A DNA stretch of 35,613 bases from Myxococcales bacterium (GCA_007135085.1 SLJM01000278.1:1-35613), one strand, 5' to 3'; numbered from the stretch's first letter, positions 1 through 9,168 are shown. The notes: a model not told the origin generated them from the letters alone. A program made the numbers and translations.

Positions 1-1038
1 GACGAGGAGGCCTGCCGCGCCGCTCTGGCCGAGGCCAACGATGCCCTGGAGCAATCCAGCGAGGCTCTCGAGGAGAGCCGCCGACAGCTCACCGAATATG
101 ACCGGCGTCTCCAATCGCTGGAACATCAGGTGGAGTTGGCGGAACAAAAATTGGCCGCCCAATCAGCCCGGCGCCAGGAAACCGAAGAAGACCTGGCTCG
201 CAGCATCGATCTCAATGGAGAGGACGAGAAGGTGCGCTCTAAATTGCGAAAAGCCGAAGACGAAGAGTCAAACCACAGCGAACGGATCGACGACTTCGAA
301 GAGCGGCTCCATCGTTTGCAGGCCGACGCCATCGAGGCGCGGCTGAAGCGATGTCGGCGGGCATTTCAGAATACGGAGCGAGAGCTCCTCGAAAAGCGAG
401 ACGAAATGGCCGCTCTCAGGGGTCGATTGGAGCATTCCGACCTTCAGGGGCTGCACGAAAAACTGGCGGACGCCCGGGAGAGAGAGAGGCGGGCGGGCTC
501 CGAGGTCGAGCGATGGACCCGCCGGGCTGAGGCGGCGAAGCTGCTCTACGATACGTTGACCCGGGCTCAACAGGAGATCCGTCAGGCCTATCTGCAGCCC
601 CTTCGAGAGTCGGTGGCCACCCTCCTGCAGCAGCTCTTTCCGAAGAGCAATATCGAATTTGGCGATCAATTCGAGATCGCACAATTGAGCCGCCACCGCG
701 AGGGAGCCGACCACTTCGACAGGTTGAGCTTTGGCTCTCGCGAGCAATTGAGCGTGGTCATCCGACTGGCCATGGCCAGGTTATTGGCCGAACATGGTGA
801 GGCGCTGCCCGTCTTTTTGGACGACGTGCTCACCTCCACCGACGACTCTCGATTCGAGCGCATGGCCAACGTATTTACCCACGTCGCCGACGATCTCCAG
901 CTCATCGTCGCCACCTGCCACTGGTCGCGTTTTCGCCGGCTGGGCGCCGACAAGGTCATCGATCTGGAGGCCACCATCCGCGACGCCGGCATCGCAAACG
1001 CAACCAGGGCCAAACAAATGGCCCTCACCGCAAATTGA
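1..1038 (+). CDS. C-terminal part of an SMC/YhaN-like AAA ATPase (5' end outside window)
   Basis: The frame is open from base 1, so the N-terminus and Walker A lie upstream of the window. About the first 190 residues are charged and rich in E, R, K, Q and L with heptad spacing, as in the coiled coil of SMC/Rad50/YhaN proteins. The C-terminal lobe carries an ABC-type signature (LSFGSREQLSVVIRLA) and a Walker B plus D-loop (PVFLDDVLTSTDD), followed by an H-loop-like segment (LIVATCH). This order matches the C-terminal half of YhaN/SbcC-type ATPases, which usually pair with an Mre11/YhaO-like nuclease; any such partner would be upstream and unseen. The TonB receptor gene starts 16 bases downstream, so the two may share a transcript. 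The family is fairly sure (SMC-like ATPase head); the exact subfamily (YhaN, SbcC, RecN-like) is inference. Confidence 0.8.
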   Translation, partial: DEEACRAALAEANDALEQSSEALEESRRQLTEYDRRLQSLEHQVELAEQKLAAQSARRQETEEDLARSIDLNGEDEKVRSKLRKAEDEESNHSERIDDFEERLHRLQADAIEARLKRCRRAFQNTERELLEKRDEMAALRGRLEHSDLQGLHEKLADARERERRAGSEVERWTRRAEAAKLLYDTLTRAQQEIRQAYLQPLRESVATLLQQLFPKSNIEFGDQFEIAQLSRHREGADHFDRLSFGSREQLSVVIRLAMARLLAEHGEALPVFLDDVLTSTDDSRFERMANVFTHVADDLQLIVATCHWSRFRRLGADKVIDLEATIRDAGIANATRAKQMALTAN

Positions 1039-1054
1039 AATAGGGAAGTCCAAG

Positions 1055-3337
1055 ATGTATCGAGTTCGCCTGTCGACCCTGAGTATCGCCCTGACAATTT
1101 TGGCTCTACCTGCAGTCGCATCGGCGGAGCAGGAAGACGACCCAGCCGAAGAGGAAGTGGCCGACCAGGAGCTTCCCGCCGCCACCGAAACGGTGACCAC
1201 CACCGCCCGGGCGCCGATGCCCAAATTCGCGGCGGATCGAAGCGTCGACGTCGTCGACGAAGAGGATATCGTCGAGCGTCAGGCCCACAACCTCAGCGAA
1301 GCCATCCAGGAGGAATCGGGCGTCTATCGACAGTCCACCAACCGCGGGGCCGACACGGTCTATATGCGGGGGCTCATCGGCCCGGAGAATATGATCCTCG
1401 TCGACGGCGTGCGCTTCAATCAGGCCACCTTTCGCACCGGGCCGAACCAATATCTTGCCACCCTCGATCCCTGGGCGATAAGTCGCGTCGAAGCAGTACG
1501 CGGGCCGGGGAGCGTGCTCTACGGAAGCGGGGCGATGGGCGGCGTGCTCCAGCTATTTCCCAGACCACTACCCGACGAAGATGGCTGGAGCGGCCGAGCG
1601 CTCGGGGCCTACGCAAGCGCCGATCATACCCTGGGTGCGGCCTTCGACGCCGGCGCGCGCCAGGGCGATTTCGCCACCAATCTGGGCTTCTCCTTTCGCA
1701 ATCACCAGAGCCTGCGCACGGGCACCCGGGGCAACGACAGCCTGTTTATGTCGGCCGAACAGGACGGCCAGATGCTGGGAAGCGAATATCGCCAGGTCTT
1801 CTGGCGAGCTTCAGCGGGCGCTGAGCTGAGCGACGATCTGGATCTTCGGATCCACTATATGGGCGGTCAGATCGACGACGCCCGACGCACGGACCAGTTG
1901 GGCCGCGGCCAGATGCGCTCTGCCGACAATCGCGACGATATGGCCTGGGCGCGCCTGACCTATCGTAACCTGGCCTTCGTCGACGAGCTCACCGTCCTCG
2001 CCGCCTACCACCACACCGACGAGCTGACCCGACGCTATGAATGCGAATTCGCCGACGACGCCGGTCGGCCCACACCGGAGCAGCTCAATAGTTGCGCCTC
2101 TCTGCGCACACGAGCGCTGACCACTCGCAGGGATCTGCGCGATACGGTGCACACCGCCGGCGCCGGCGTCAGCGCCGTGAGTTATCTGGCCATCCCGCTG
2201 CGCCTGAGCTATGGCGCTGAATTTTATCGCGACCACGTGGGCTCCACCCGCCAGGACGGGGTGGGCCCGGACTTCGATATGGTCTCCGCCGACCGGGGAA
2301 ATTTCGCCGACGGCTCGCGCTACGCCACCATGGGCGGCTACGTCCACGGCGAATATAGCCTGTGGTATTCCGGCGATCACGAAGTCCTGCTCAACGGCGG
2401 GGCCCGCGTGGAGCATTTCCGAGCCTTCGCCCCGCAGGTCACCGAGGAGCTGGGCGACGTGGACTTCCAGAATACGGGGCTCGTCGGCGCCCTTGGCGCC
2501 AGTTATCTGCTGGGCGCCAACCTCAACCTCTATCTCAACTGGAACCAGGGATTTCGGGCGCCCAACCTCCAGGAGGCCACCGTCCTCGGCGATACGGGCA
2601 ATTTCTTCGAGGTCCCAAATCCCGATCTGGGCCCGGAGCAAAACGACACATTTGAGCTGGGACTTCGCCTCGATCTGTCGTCGATCGGCCAATTGTCGAC
2701 GAGCCTGTTCACCAGTTTGATTCGGGACCGAATCACCCGAGGTGACGCCGAATTCGACGGCCAATCCGAGATCGACGGCAAGCCGGTCCAGCAGCGTATC
2801 AACGCCGACCTGGCTTATTTTTACGGCGCCGAGGCGGGCTTTCGCTCGGCGAACCACTTTGGCTTCGAGCTCTTCGCAAACCTGGCCTGGATCGACGGCG
2901 CCGTCCAATCGGACCAAGAAGATCCCAACTTCGAGGCCGGTCCATTGCACGGTCTTCTGGCCGGCGACGTGAACTGGACCAACCCGCGGCGGCTGCCTCC
3001 GCTGCAATTTCTGGCGGGGCTTACCTATCGACCGGACCCGGCCTGGTCGGCCACCTTCTTCGTCGAGGGCGCCGGGCCTCAGACCAAATTGGCCTCGGGC
3101 GACTTAAATGATCTGCGAATCTGCGAGCGCGACATCGGCATCCTCTACGACGCCGGCCAGTGCCCGGGCACCCCCGGGTGGGCGACGCTGAATCTTCGCG
3201 GCACCTACCGCATCGACGACCTGCTCCACCTCAACCTGGCGGTCACCAATCTGACCGACCAGCGCTACCAACACCACGGCTCCGGCGTCTTCGGCGCAGG
3301 ATTGCAGGGGATGGCGACGCTGGTGATGCGCAGGTAG
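1055..3337 (+). CDS. TonB-dependent outer-membrane receptor
   Basis: A 760-residue protein. The ATG at 1055 follows AGGGA (spacing about 8) and opens a clean signal peptide with cleavage expected after VASA (residue 24); the frame is open further upstream, but inside the previous gene. A TonB-box-like segment (ETVTTTA, about 45-51) is followed by a plug domain with typical motifs (VYMRGL, NMILVDGVRFNQ, SRVEAVRGPGSVLYGSGAMGG), then a long beta-barrel region with alternating aromatic strands (NLYLNWNQGFRAPNL, LGPEQNDTFELGLR) and a terminal barrel strand. Two extracellular-loop-like regions each hold a cysteine pair (around residues 330-345 and 690-705), possibly disulphides. It would import a scarce ligand (iron complex, haem or cobalamin-like) using TonB energy. 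The substrate cannot be read from the sequence. The gene ends 5 bases from the convergent receptor gene. Confidence 0.9.
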   Translation: MYRVRLSTLSIALTILALPAVASAEQEDDPAEEEVADQELPAATETVTTTARAPMPKFAADRSVDVVDEEDIVERQAHNLSEAIQEESGVYRQSTNRGADTVYMRGLIGPENMILVDGVRFNQATFRTGPNQYLATLDPWAISRVEAVRGPGSVLYGSGAMGGVLQLFPRPLPDEDGWSGRALGAYASADHTLGAAFDAGARQGDFATNLGFSFRNHQSLRTGTRGNDSLFMSAEQDGQMLGSEYRQVFWRASAGAELSDDLDLRIHYMGGQIDDARRTDQLGRGQMRSADNRDDMAWARLTYRNLAFVDELTVLAAYHHTDELTRRYECEFADDAGRPTPEQLNSCASLRTRALTTRRDLRDTVHTAGAGVSAVSYLAIPLRLSYGAEFYRDHVGSTRQDGVGPDFDMVSADRGNFADGSRYATMGGYVHGEYSLWYSGDHEVLLNGGARVEHFRAFAPQVTEELGDVDFQNTGLVGALGASYLLGANLNLYLNWNQGFRAPNLQEATVLGDTGNFFEVPNPDLGPEQNDTFELGLRLDLSSIGQLSTSLFTSLIRDRITRGDAEFDGQSEIDGKPVQQRINADLAYFYGAEAGFRSANHFGFELFANLAWIDGAVQSDQEDPNFEAGPLHGLLAGDVNWTNPRRLPPLQFLAGLTYRPDPAWSATFFVEGAGPQTKLASGDLNDLRICERDIGILYDAGQCPGTPGWATLNLRGTYRIDDLLHLNLAVTNLTDQRYQHHGSGVFGAGLQGMATLVMRR

Positions 3338-3342
3338 GGATC

Positions 3343-5406
3343 TCACCACACCCATCGATATGTGGCGTGGAGGCTACGGCCGGGCATGGGGCTGTTGAGT
3401 CCCCGAACTCGAGAGAGATGATCCCTGTAGGGAGTGTCCAGGAGGTTGGCCAGTCGGACTGTGATGATATGGCTTCCGCCGCCGTGGAATCGAAAGCCCC
3501 CCTCGACGTCGACGAGCAAATAGCCCGGGGTGACCTCTTCATTGGGAGCGGTCAGGTTCTGGTCTGAGACACCCCGTAGCCTGGCCATGGACCATAGATT
3601 CCGGTCGTTCCAACCCGCCTCCAAACGTGCTCGCAGAGGGGGCATATTGGGAAGATTTTCCAGCTGTGGCGACAGCCGTTGACCTCGTACGTAGTCGACG
3701 ACGGTGCGCACCTCGATGGCTCGCCAGGGACGAAGGCGAAGGGTCCACTCGCCACCGAAGAGCCGAGCGTCGGCCCCGTCGTATTCGTAGATTGGATAGC
3801 CGCTCTCCAGATGATCTTCGCCAGTGGGCTCAAGGACGATAAAACCATCGATATGGTTATAAAATCCGGAGAGCTCGGTCTGGACGATCTCCGTGCCAAA
3901 TCGGATGAAGGCGTCGCCGCCGTAGCCCACCTCATTTTTAAGGTCGGGATTACCGATCTCGTATTGCCCGGTGCCCAGGTGAGGAGCGTCGGAGTAGAGC
4001 TCTTCCACGATCGGTACTCGGTGGGCTCGAGCCAGTTGGGCGCCGAATTCAAGCCCCTCCAGCGGTTCGATATGGAGGCCGACCGAACCGGAGAGCGTTG
4101 GCGAAAGGCGTCCCTGGTCGGGCGCATCGAATTGCTCGTTGGCCAGAGGTGTCATGCTATGTAATTCGGGACGAACGCCCATCTGAAGGCGCATCATATC
4201 GGAGAGGGGAATCTCCTCGAAAAGATAGATCGCCGCCGAAAATTCGCGGGAATCCGGCGATAGCACTTCGTCACCGCTGAGGGATAGATCGCGAGCTCGG
4301 ATCTGAATTCCCAGGGCCCCGCGGTCGATGACGCCCAACTCACCATGAGGCAAGGTGAAGCTGGAAGAGACGGCGAAGACGTCATAGCCCAACTCCAGCT
4401 CTTCTTCGATAGCTCCCGTGGGGCCGGGCTCCATCTCGATTTCGTCATGGCGATAGTGATTTGCCAGCATACGCCACTCGAGATATTCGAAAAACCCGTC
4501 GAGTTCTCGCTCGGCCTGGGTTTGGGCAAAGATTCGCCGGCTTCGAATTTCGACGGATTCATCGGGGTCGTCGATGGCGTCGGGCAGCCCGAACCTCAGA
4601 TCTTGGACGCCCACCGAAACCCCGTAGAGTCCGGCGTCAGTGCGGCGTGAGCCGCCGACGTCGGCGGTAAGACCGCTTATCCCGGTGTCGGGCAATACAC
4701 CGTCGGGGGTACGCATATCCCCTGCCAGACGAGATGAAACGCGGCCGCGAATTGCGGCGTCGTCAAAACCATAGCCCACGGTCGCCGCGCCGGCCCCCGT
4801 ATGCTGACCGGCCTCGCCATAGAGAGCAGCTTCACTGAAAAAGCCGTCGACCCATTCCCGAGGGATGCGCTCGTCCATGATATTGACCACTCCCCCCAGA
4901 GCGCTCGACCCATAGAGAAGACTCGCCGGGCCCCTGACCACCTCCACTCGCTCGGCCTCCAGAGGATCGATGGCGATATGGTGATCATGGGCTGTCGACG
5001 ATACATCACCGGTGCGCTCTCCATTTTGCAATACGAGCACCCTCTCGCCACCGAGCCCACGGATTACAGGGCGCGCCGGAGCGGCGCCAAAGGATCGCAT
5101 GGTCACCCCTGGACTTCCCTCGAGAATTTGCCCATAGGAGTTGGCGGAACGTCGCTGCAGCTCATCTTTATCCAGCGTCTCCAGAGGCTGGTAATTCACG
5201 GGATTTTCCAGTGGCGATGCCGAGGTGGTGTGGACCGTAAATTCCCGGTCCCCTTCCTGATCGACCTGGCGATCCGCCTCTTCATCGATCTGCTCATCGA
5301 CGTCGGCCATCACCTGGGAGGGGAGAAAGAGGAGCAGCCAGAGACCGACGAATAGGCCCAGGCGAATTGCTAATTTCACGCTGTATTTCTGCGCCGACAT
5401 GACCAT
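3343..5406 (-). CDS. TonB-dependent receptor, ZnuD-like (probable zinc uptake)
   Basis: A 687-residue protein. The start at 5406 has GAGGTG 6 bases upstream; a second ATG lies two codons in. The signal peptide has a strongly hydrophobic core and probable cleavage after VMA (about residue 34). A TonB-box-like segment (EFTVHTT) sits near residue 55. The plug has PVIRGLGGERVLVLQNGERT, then STAHDHHIAIDPLEAERV and EVVRGPASLLYGSSALGG. The histidine-rich plug segment before the ID-P-L-E motif and the ANHYRHDEIE barrel segment are what I associate with the ZnuD family of zinc (and haem) receptors of Proteobacteria. It lacks the long His/Asp-rich loops of neisserial ZnuD. The receptor is certain from the fold; zinc as ligand is inference. 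Convergent with the receptor at 1055-3337, so not its operon partner. Its upstream region is AT-rich and has dyad symmetry. Confidence 0.85.
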   Translation of the reverse strand: MVMSAQKYSVKLAIRLGLFVGLWLLLFLPSQVMADVDEQIDEEADRQVDQEGDREFTVHTTSASPLENPVNYQPLETLDKDELQRRSANSYGQILEGSPGVTMRSFGAAPARPVIRGLGGERVLVLQNGERTGDVSSTAHDHHIAIDPLEAERVEVVRGPASLLYGSSALGGVVNIMDERIPREWVDGFFSEAALYGEAGQHTGAGAATVGYGFDDAAIRGRVSSRLAGDMRTPDGVLPDTGISGLTADVGGSRRTDAGLYGVSVGVQDLRFGLPDAIDDPDESVEIRSRRIFAQTQAERELDGFFEYLEWRMLANHYRHDEIEMEPGPTGAIEEELELGYDVFAVSSSFTLPHGELGVIDRGALGIQIRARDLSLSGDEVLSPDSREFSAAIYLFEEIPLSDMMRLQMGVRPELHSMTPLANEQFDAPDQGRLSPTLSGSVGLHIEPLEGLEFGAQLARAHRVPIVEELYSDAPHLGTGQYEIGNPDLKNEVGYGGDAFIRFGTEIVQTELSGFYNHIDGFIVLEPTGEDHLESGYPIYEYDGADARLFGGEWTLRLRPWRAIEVRTVVDYVRGQRLSPQLENLPNMPPLRARLEAGWNDRNLWSMARLRGVSDQNLTAPNEEVTPGYLLVDVEGGFRFHGGGSHIITVRLANLLDTPYRDHLSRVRGLNSPMPGRSLHATYRWVW

Positions 5407-5436
5407 TTATTTCACCTCGATTTCGAATAAAATCCA

Positions 5437-5481
5437 CTAGATTTAGCCTTTCCTAAACTTTTAATTAGGTTTCTAGATTTA
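5437..5481 (-). promoter_or_regulatory. AT-rich control region of the ZnuD-like gene with dyad and direct repeats
   Basis: Two copies of CTAGATTTA (5437-5445 and 5473-5481) flank a dyad CCTAA-N8-TTAGG (5452-5469). On the minus strand a TTGACT hexamer lies just upstream, though no good -10 box sits at the right distance. The arrangement looks like an operator in a metal-regulated promoter, but it does not match the classical Zur or Fur consensus, so the regulator is unknown. Confidence 0.35.
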
Positions 5482-5628
5482 AAAAGTCAAGCCCTACCTA
5501 TTTATTAGCCGTTCGACGGCCTGCCAATATGATTATCTCCCTTTTTGGGATCTCCCCGATTCATGTTATCATCGCCGAGGTCAGCCCCTCCTGATGAGTA
5601 GTGGTGCACTGGAAGGAGGGAATTGAGC
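5482..5628. other. Intergenic region between divergent genes, no gene seen
   Basis: Together with 5407-5481 and the leader ORF this makes a 350-base space between the divergent receptor and MshEN genes. The left part is AT-rich; the right part has a TATCAT hexamer near 5568 that could serve as a -10 box for the rightward gene. I see no RNA gene or riboswitch fold that I recognise. Confidence 0.4.
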
Positions 5629-5691
5629 ATGGTTTTAGCAAGAGAAATCCTTGCCCCTGGGCCGCAGAGAGTTTACCATGCGGTTAATTGA
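5629..5691 (+). CDS. Possible 20-codon leader ORF with strong ribosome binding site
   Basis: An ATG at 5629 follows a near-perfect Shine-Dalgarno sequence (AAGGAGGG, 5613-5620, spacing 8) and encodes 20 residues (MVLAREILAPGP then QRVYHAVN). Its TGA (5689-5691) overlaps a TTG at 5688 in the frame of the downstream large gene, in a TTGA arrangement typical of translational coupling. It could be a leader peptide, or the strong site could belong to the main gene after a small frameshift. No homology can be judged from a peptide this short. Confidence 0.3.
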   Translation: MVLAREILAPGPQRVYHAVN

Positions 5692-5756
5692 TTATTCGGC
5701 ACCGTAATTGCGCCTCTTGGCGGCAGATAGGGTTCGATTTGGGACGTCAAGATACG

Positions 5757-8700
5757 ATGATTGAGCGTCTTATCGACGAGGGGATCATAAGCGCAGAGAG
5801 CATTGGCTCTTTGAGTAATGACCACGGTGAAGATCCGATTACGGGCCTCCTCATCGATGGATCACTGCAAGAAGAGGTATTGCTCGAACAATTGGCGGTT
5901 CATTACGACATACCGCCGGCGGGCTATCGCAACGGCCTATTCATGGAGCGCGAAGTTCTTCAGCGCCTGGAGCCGGAGCTGATCCGCCGCTACGAAGTTC
6001 TGCCCGTTCGCCGCCGAAAAGACGGTCGAATCGACGTGGTCGTCGCCGAGCCGCTCAACGATCTGGCCCATCAGATCGTGGAAGAGAAATTGGGCAAACC
6101 GCTGCGCCAATATATCTGGCCGCGACTGCGCTATTTTCAGGCCCGTCATTTTTTCCTGGGTGACGAACTTCCAGAGCAGATTCGCATCTACCTGGGCGAC
6201 CATCCGGTCCGTCTGGGACATGCCTCCTCCAGGGATGAGGTAGACGTCCTGGAAGCCCTGCAGAGTTCAGTATCCCTGCAGGTGTTGCAGTGGCATCGGC
6301 AAGACGTAAAAGACTTTTTTTCATCCTGCTTCGACCGAGACACGTTGCTAAAGGTCTTGCTCGGTTACGCCGGCCATTGGTTGACGAATCGGCTGATCGT
6401 CGTCTTCGCCAAAGGGGGCGTGCTTCCCTATTTTATGGAAGAGTGGCCCGAATTATCGGAGCGCTTCGACAATGTAGAAGCCCTTCGCAAAATCTCGGCA
6501 GATCTGGCTGATGACGCTCCCCTCAGAGATACGGAAAATTGGCAGAGTGGAAGTGCAGAAGAGCTGGGATTGACGGCTTTGACCGAGGCTCTGGGCGTGG
6601 CCGCCCCTTCGTTGTTGGTCTCCCTTCCCGTCGTCATCGGCGGACGAACGGCGATGAGCCTCATCGGCGTGCCCACTGACCGGGAATCGGCCCTTCGCCT
6701 CGACGCTATGAGCGATGACTTCGACCTCGAGGGTCTGCCCGATGCCACGCGCTGGGTGGGAGAACAACTGGAGGAGATGATCAAGCGGGCCAAGGCGGGC
6801 ACTCTGCCGCCGCCGGCCGAGCGGGTGCCGCCCTTTCCCAAACCCCAGATTCAAGTGGGCTTAGGGGTTGAGGAATCTCTGGTGGAGCAGACTCTGGCCC
6901 GGCGCCGACAAGGTCAAAAACGACACCGCTGGGAGATCGTCGACATCAGCCAGGTCATCGAGGACTCCTCTTCGGCCTCCGAGGGCGTGGCCGACGAGTC
7001 ATCGGTCGTCGATGCGGTGGCCAAAGCGCTCAGCGACGTCGAAGAGGACCAGGCCGATACCTCCACAGCGACCGCGGAAATACCTGAACAACAAGCGCCT
7101 GAACCTGAACAACAAGCGCCTGAACCTGACTACGAAGACCAGGACACGGGCGCCACCACCTTCGGTATGCCCGCCCTCCAACTCAATGAGGAATCTGGCG
7201 AGTTGGTGGAAGCCGAGCAGCCTACTTCGGAACCGGAGCTCGAAGAGAGTTCTGAACTCGAAGAGAGTTCGGAGCTCGAAGAGAGTTCGGGGATCGACGA
7301 TGAATCCGACGTCGATCGTGGGTGGAGCGATATTCTCACTGAAAAGGAGTTGGGCGCCGAGGGTTCTGACGAGATCGTCCCGGAAGCCCTATCAAGACCA
7401 GGGTCGAAGATCGATCCCCGGCAGACCTCGCCAGATGAGGAGATCGCCCCGGCCGTCGAAGAACCGGTAGAGGACAAGCCCACCAGCGATGCTCTGGTCG
7501 CCGATTCGTCACCTGACGATGAACAGCCAGACATTTCTGACGACGAGGCCGGGCCCACCACAGGCGAAGAATTCCGCGCCCAACCTTCCCCAGAGAGCGA
7601 AGAAGTCTCCGAATCTGAAGAACAACCACCGCAAGAAGAACAGCCCGAAGAAGAACCGTCGAGGTCCGATGGACCATCGGGATTGAATATCCCCACCTCT
7701 CGTTCCGGGGTGCCCATGGCTCAGATCTTACGGCGTCCTAGAAAGACTCGGGAGTCGCGACGCCGCACCGGTGTCGCAGAGGTCTCCGAGGCCGGCGCAT
7801 CTGAAGAATTCGACGCCGAAGAGCCGCCCGTCACCGGCCAGACCATCATGGGCGTTGGCGAGGTGGCTCACCTCAATGAACTTGGTCAGAATCGGGAAGA
7901 GGAAAGCGACGCCGCTGACGCCTCTTCATGGCTCGACGAAGTCGAAGCCGACGCCGAGCCCTCCGATCCTTCGGCCCGTCCAAGCGGCACCATGAAGATG
8001 AGCGCCCGTGCCAATCAGACCCAGTCCTTCGGCGAATTATTGGAGGATATGGAGTCGGAGTCTCAGGTCGCCGGCAGCTCTGCCAGCGAAGTCAGCGACG
8101 CGATCGTCGAAGAACCACCACAGGATGAGAAACCGTCGCTGGCGGTCAAAGAAGATGGTGAAGGGCCTCAGACCATCCCCGTCGAAGCCATCGAAGAGAT
8201 CTCCGAGGCCGGTCCCCAGGCCGTAGAAATAGAGGAAAGCCTGGCCCTCATCGACAGCCGAGATAAGGACACCGCTTTTGCCGCCGCAGAACACCTGGCG
8301 GTAGCCGGTGCGGTGGCCATCAAACCGCTGACCAAATTATTTCCCGGGCGAATCTTCGTAGACCGTTATCAGTTCAACTTAGACTCCATGCCCGCCGTCA
8401 GCGAGCACGGCCCCCTCTTGGAAGCTCTGGTGCGCATCGGTGCGCCATCGCTGGCGATCGTCGAAAAGTTCATTGACGACTCCAGTCTTCAGCGCCGGTT
8501 CTATGCCACCTATCTGCTCACCGAATTGCCGGCGCAGAATCTGCTCCAGAGTTTGCAAAAGCGCCTCTTTGACCGAGACCAGCAAACCCGAGAAATCGCT
8601 GGACATATCGTCCACTCCCACCGTCATCTGACCGATTTTAAAGAGCTGATCGTCGAACCCCTGCGCCAGATTTTGGACAATAGCGACGAGGAATACAAAG

Positions 8701-9071
8701 TCGAAATCGCCGCCGAGCATCTGCGTCGACTAAAAGATCTGGAGTCGGTGGGACTTCTCATCGACGCTCTTTCAGACCACCCGCCGCGAGTGCGCGATAT
8801 TATCCACCGCGCCCTCAAAGAGATCACCTTCCAACCCCTGGCTCCTTCCCCCTCGGAGTGGCGCCGCTGGTGGTTTGACGCCTCGGAACAACCGCGATGG
8901 AAGTGGCTTGTAGGTGCTATGAATTGCGACGATGAAGAGATCCGCCTGTTGGCCTTTGACGAGATCTCTCAATTGCCGGGCCTGGATTTGAATTACCATC
9001 CCGAGCAGCCCAAGAAATTGCGCGCCCGCGCTCAGAACGAACTCACCCGTTATTTTGAGCAGCAGCAATAG
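5757..9071 (+). CDS. MshEN-domain protein with acidic linker and C-terminal HEAT repeats
   Basis: A protein of 1104 residues from the ATG at 5757; the same frame is open from a TTG at 5688 that overlaps the leader ORF stop, so 23 more residues are possible. Residues 1-150 resemble the GspE/PilB N-terminal (MshEN) domain: LIDEGIISAESI, GLLIDGSLQEEVLLEQLAVHY, then a YEVLPVRR..GRIDVVVAEPLN strand pair. Residues about 190-330 resemble the GAF-like domain often attached to MshEN in deltaproteobacteria (LLGYAGHWLTNRLIVVFAKG). Residues about 390-790 are an acidic, disordered, E/S/P-rich linker with tandem repeats. Residues about 820-1040 look like HEAT repeats (LEALVRIGAPSLAIVEKFI, RRFYATYLLTELP, PLRQILDNSDEEYKVEIAAEHLRRL). 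No GspE/PilB ATPase domain (no Walker A) is present, so it is not a secretion motor itself; it could be a c-di-GMP-responsive adaptor. Function unknown. Confidence 0.75.
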   Translation: MIERLIDEGIISAESIGSLSNDHGEDPITGLLIDGSLQEEVLLEQLAVHYDIPPAGYRNGLFMEREVLQRLEPELIRRYEVLPVRRRKDGRIDVVVAEPLNDLAHQIVEEKLGKPLRQYIWPRLRYFQARHFFLGDELPEQIRIYLGDHPVRLGHASSRDEVDVLEALQSSVSLQVLQWHRQDVKDFFSSCFDRDTLLKVLLGYAGHWLTNRLIVVFAKGGVLPYFMEEWPELSERFDNVEALRKISADLADDAPLRDTENWQSGSAEELGLTALTEALGVAAPSLLVSLPVVIGGRTAMSLIGVPTDRESALRLDAMSDDFDLEGLPDATRWVGEQLEEMIKRAKAGTLPPPAERVPPFPKPQIQVGLGVEESLVEQTLARRRQGQKRHRWEIVDISQVIEDSSSASEGVADESSVVDAVAKALSDVEEDQADTSTATAEIPEQQAPEPEQQAPEPDYEDQDTGATTFGMPALQLNEESGELVEAEQPTSEPELEESSELEESSELEESSGIDDESDVDRGWSDILTEKELGAEGSDEIVPEALSRPGSKIDPRQTSPDEEIAPAVEEPVEDKPTSDALVADSSPDDEQPDISDDEAGPTTGEEFRAQPSPESEEVSESEEQPPQEEQPEEEPSRSDGPSGLNIPTSRSGVPMAQILRRPRKTRESRRRTGVAEVSEAGASEEFDAEEPPVTGQTIMGVGEVAHLNELGQNREEESDAADASSWLDEVEADAEPSDPSARPSGTMKMSARANQTQSFGELLEDMESESQVAGSSASEVSDAIVEEPPQDEKPSLAVKEDGEGPQTIPVEAIEEISEAGPQAVEIEESLALIDSRDKDTAFAAAEHLAVAGAVAIKPLTKLFPGRIFVDRYQFNLDSMPAVSEHGPLLEALVRIGAPSLAIVEKFIDDSSLQRRFYATYLLTELPAQNLLQSLQKRLFDRDQQTREIAGHIVHSHRHLTDFKELIVEPLRQILDNSDEEYKVEIAAEHLRRLKDLESVGLLIDALSDHPPRVRDIIHRALKEITFQPLAPSPSEWRRWWFDASEQPRWKWLVGAMNCDDEEIRLLAFDEISQLPGLDLNYHPEQPKKLRARAQNELTRYFEQQQ
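7083..7124 (+). repeat. In-frame tandem repeat, 2 x 21 bp
   Basis: Two identical 21-base units encode PEQQAPE twice in the disordered linker. Identity at base level suggests recent slippage or duplication. Confidence 0.85.
7236..7289 (+). repeat. In-frame tandem repeat, 3 x 18 bp
   Basis: Three nearly identical 18-base units (7236-7253, 7254-7271, 7272-7289) encode ELEESS three times in the acidic linker. Only two positions differ among units, so copy number is likely to vary between strains. Confidence 0.9.
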
Positions 9072-9095
9072 ATCACTTCTAAGCGTTCAGTCTCC

Positions 9096-9150
9096 CATTG
9101 GCGCGCGGCCAGCTTGGCCGCATAGCGGACTGGCAGTCCGCGCTCCATTG
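9096..9150 (-). repeat. REP-like double-hairpin element, copy 1
   Basis: Two adjacent palindromes: GCGGCCAGCTTGGCCGC (9105-9121, 7-bp stem) and GCGGACTGGCAGTCCGC (9125-9141, 7-8 bp stem), flanked by GGAGCGC/GCGCTCC-type bases. It is the reverse complement of the two copies at 12346-12481, with a few changes. It lies between convergent genes ending at 9071 and 9169 and could stabilise 3' ends or stop transcription. Confidence 0.85.
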
Positions 9151-9168
9151 AAAAAAGAGCGGGATCTT

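Noticed and set aside
1811-3007. 398-codon open frame opposite the TonB receptor
   Set aside because: Shadow of a clear receptor gene, no start signal.
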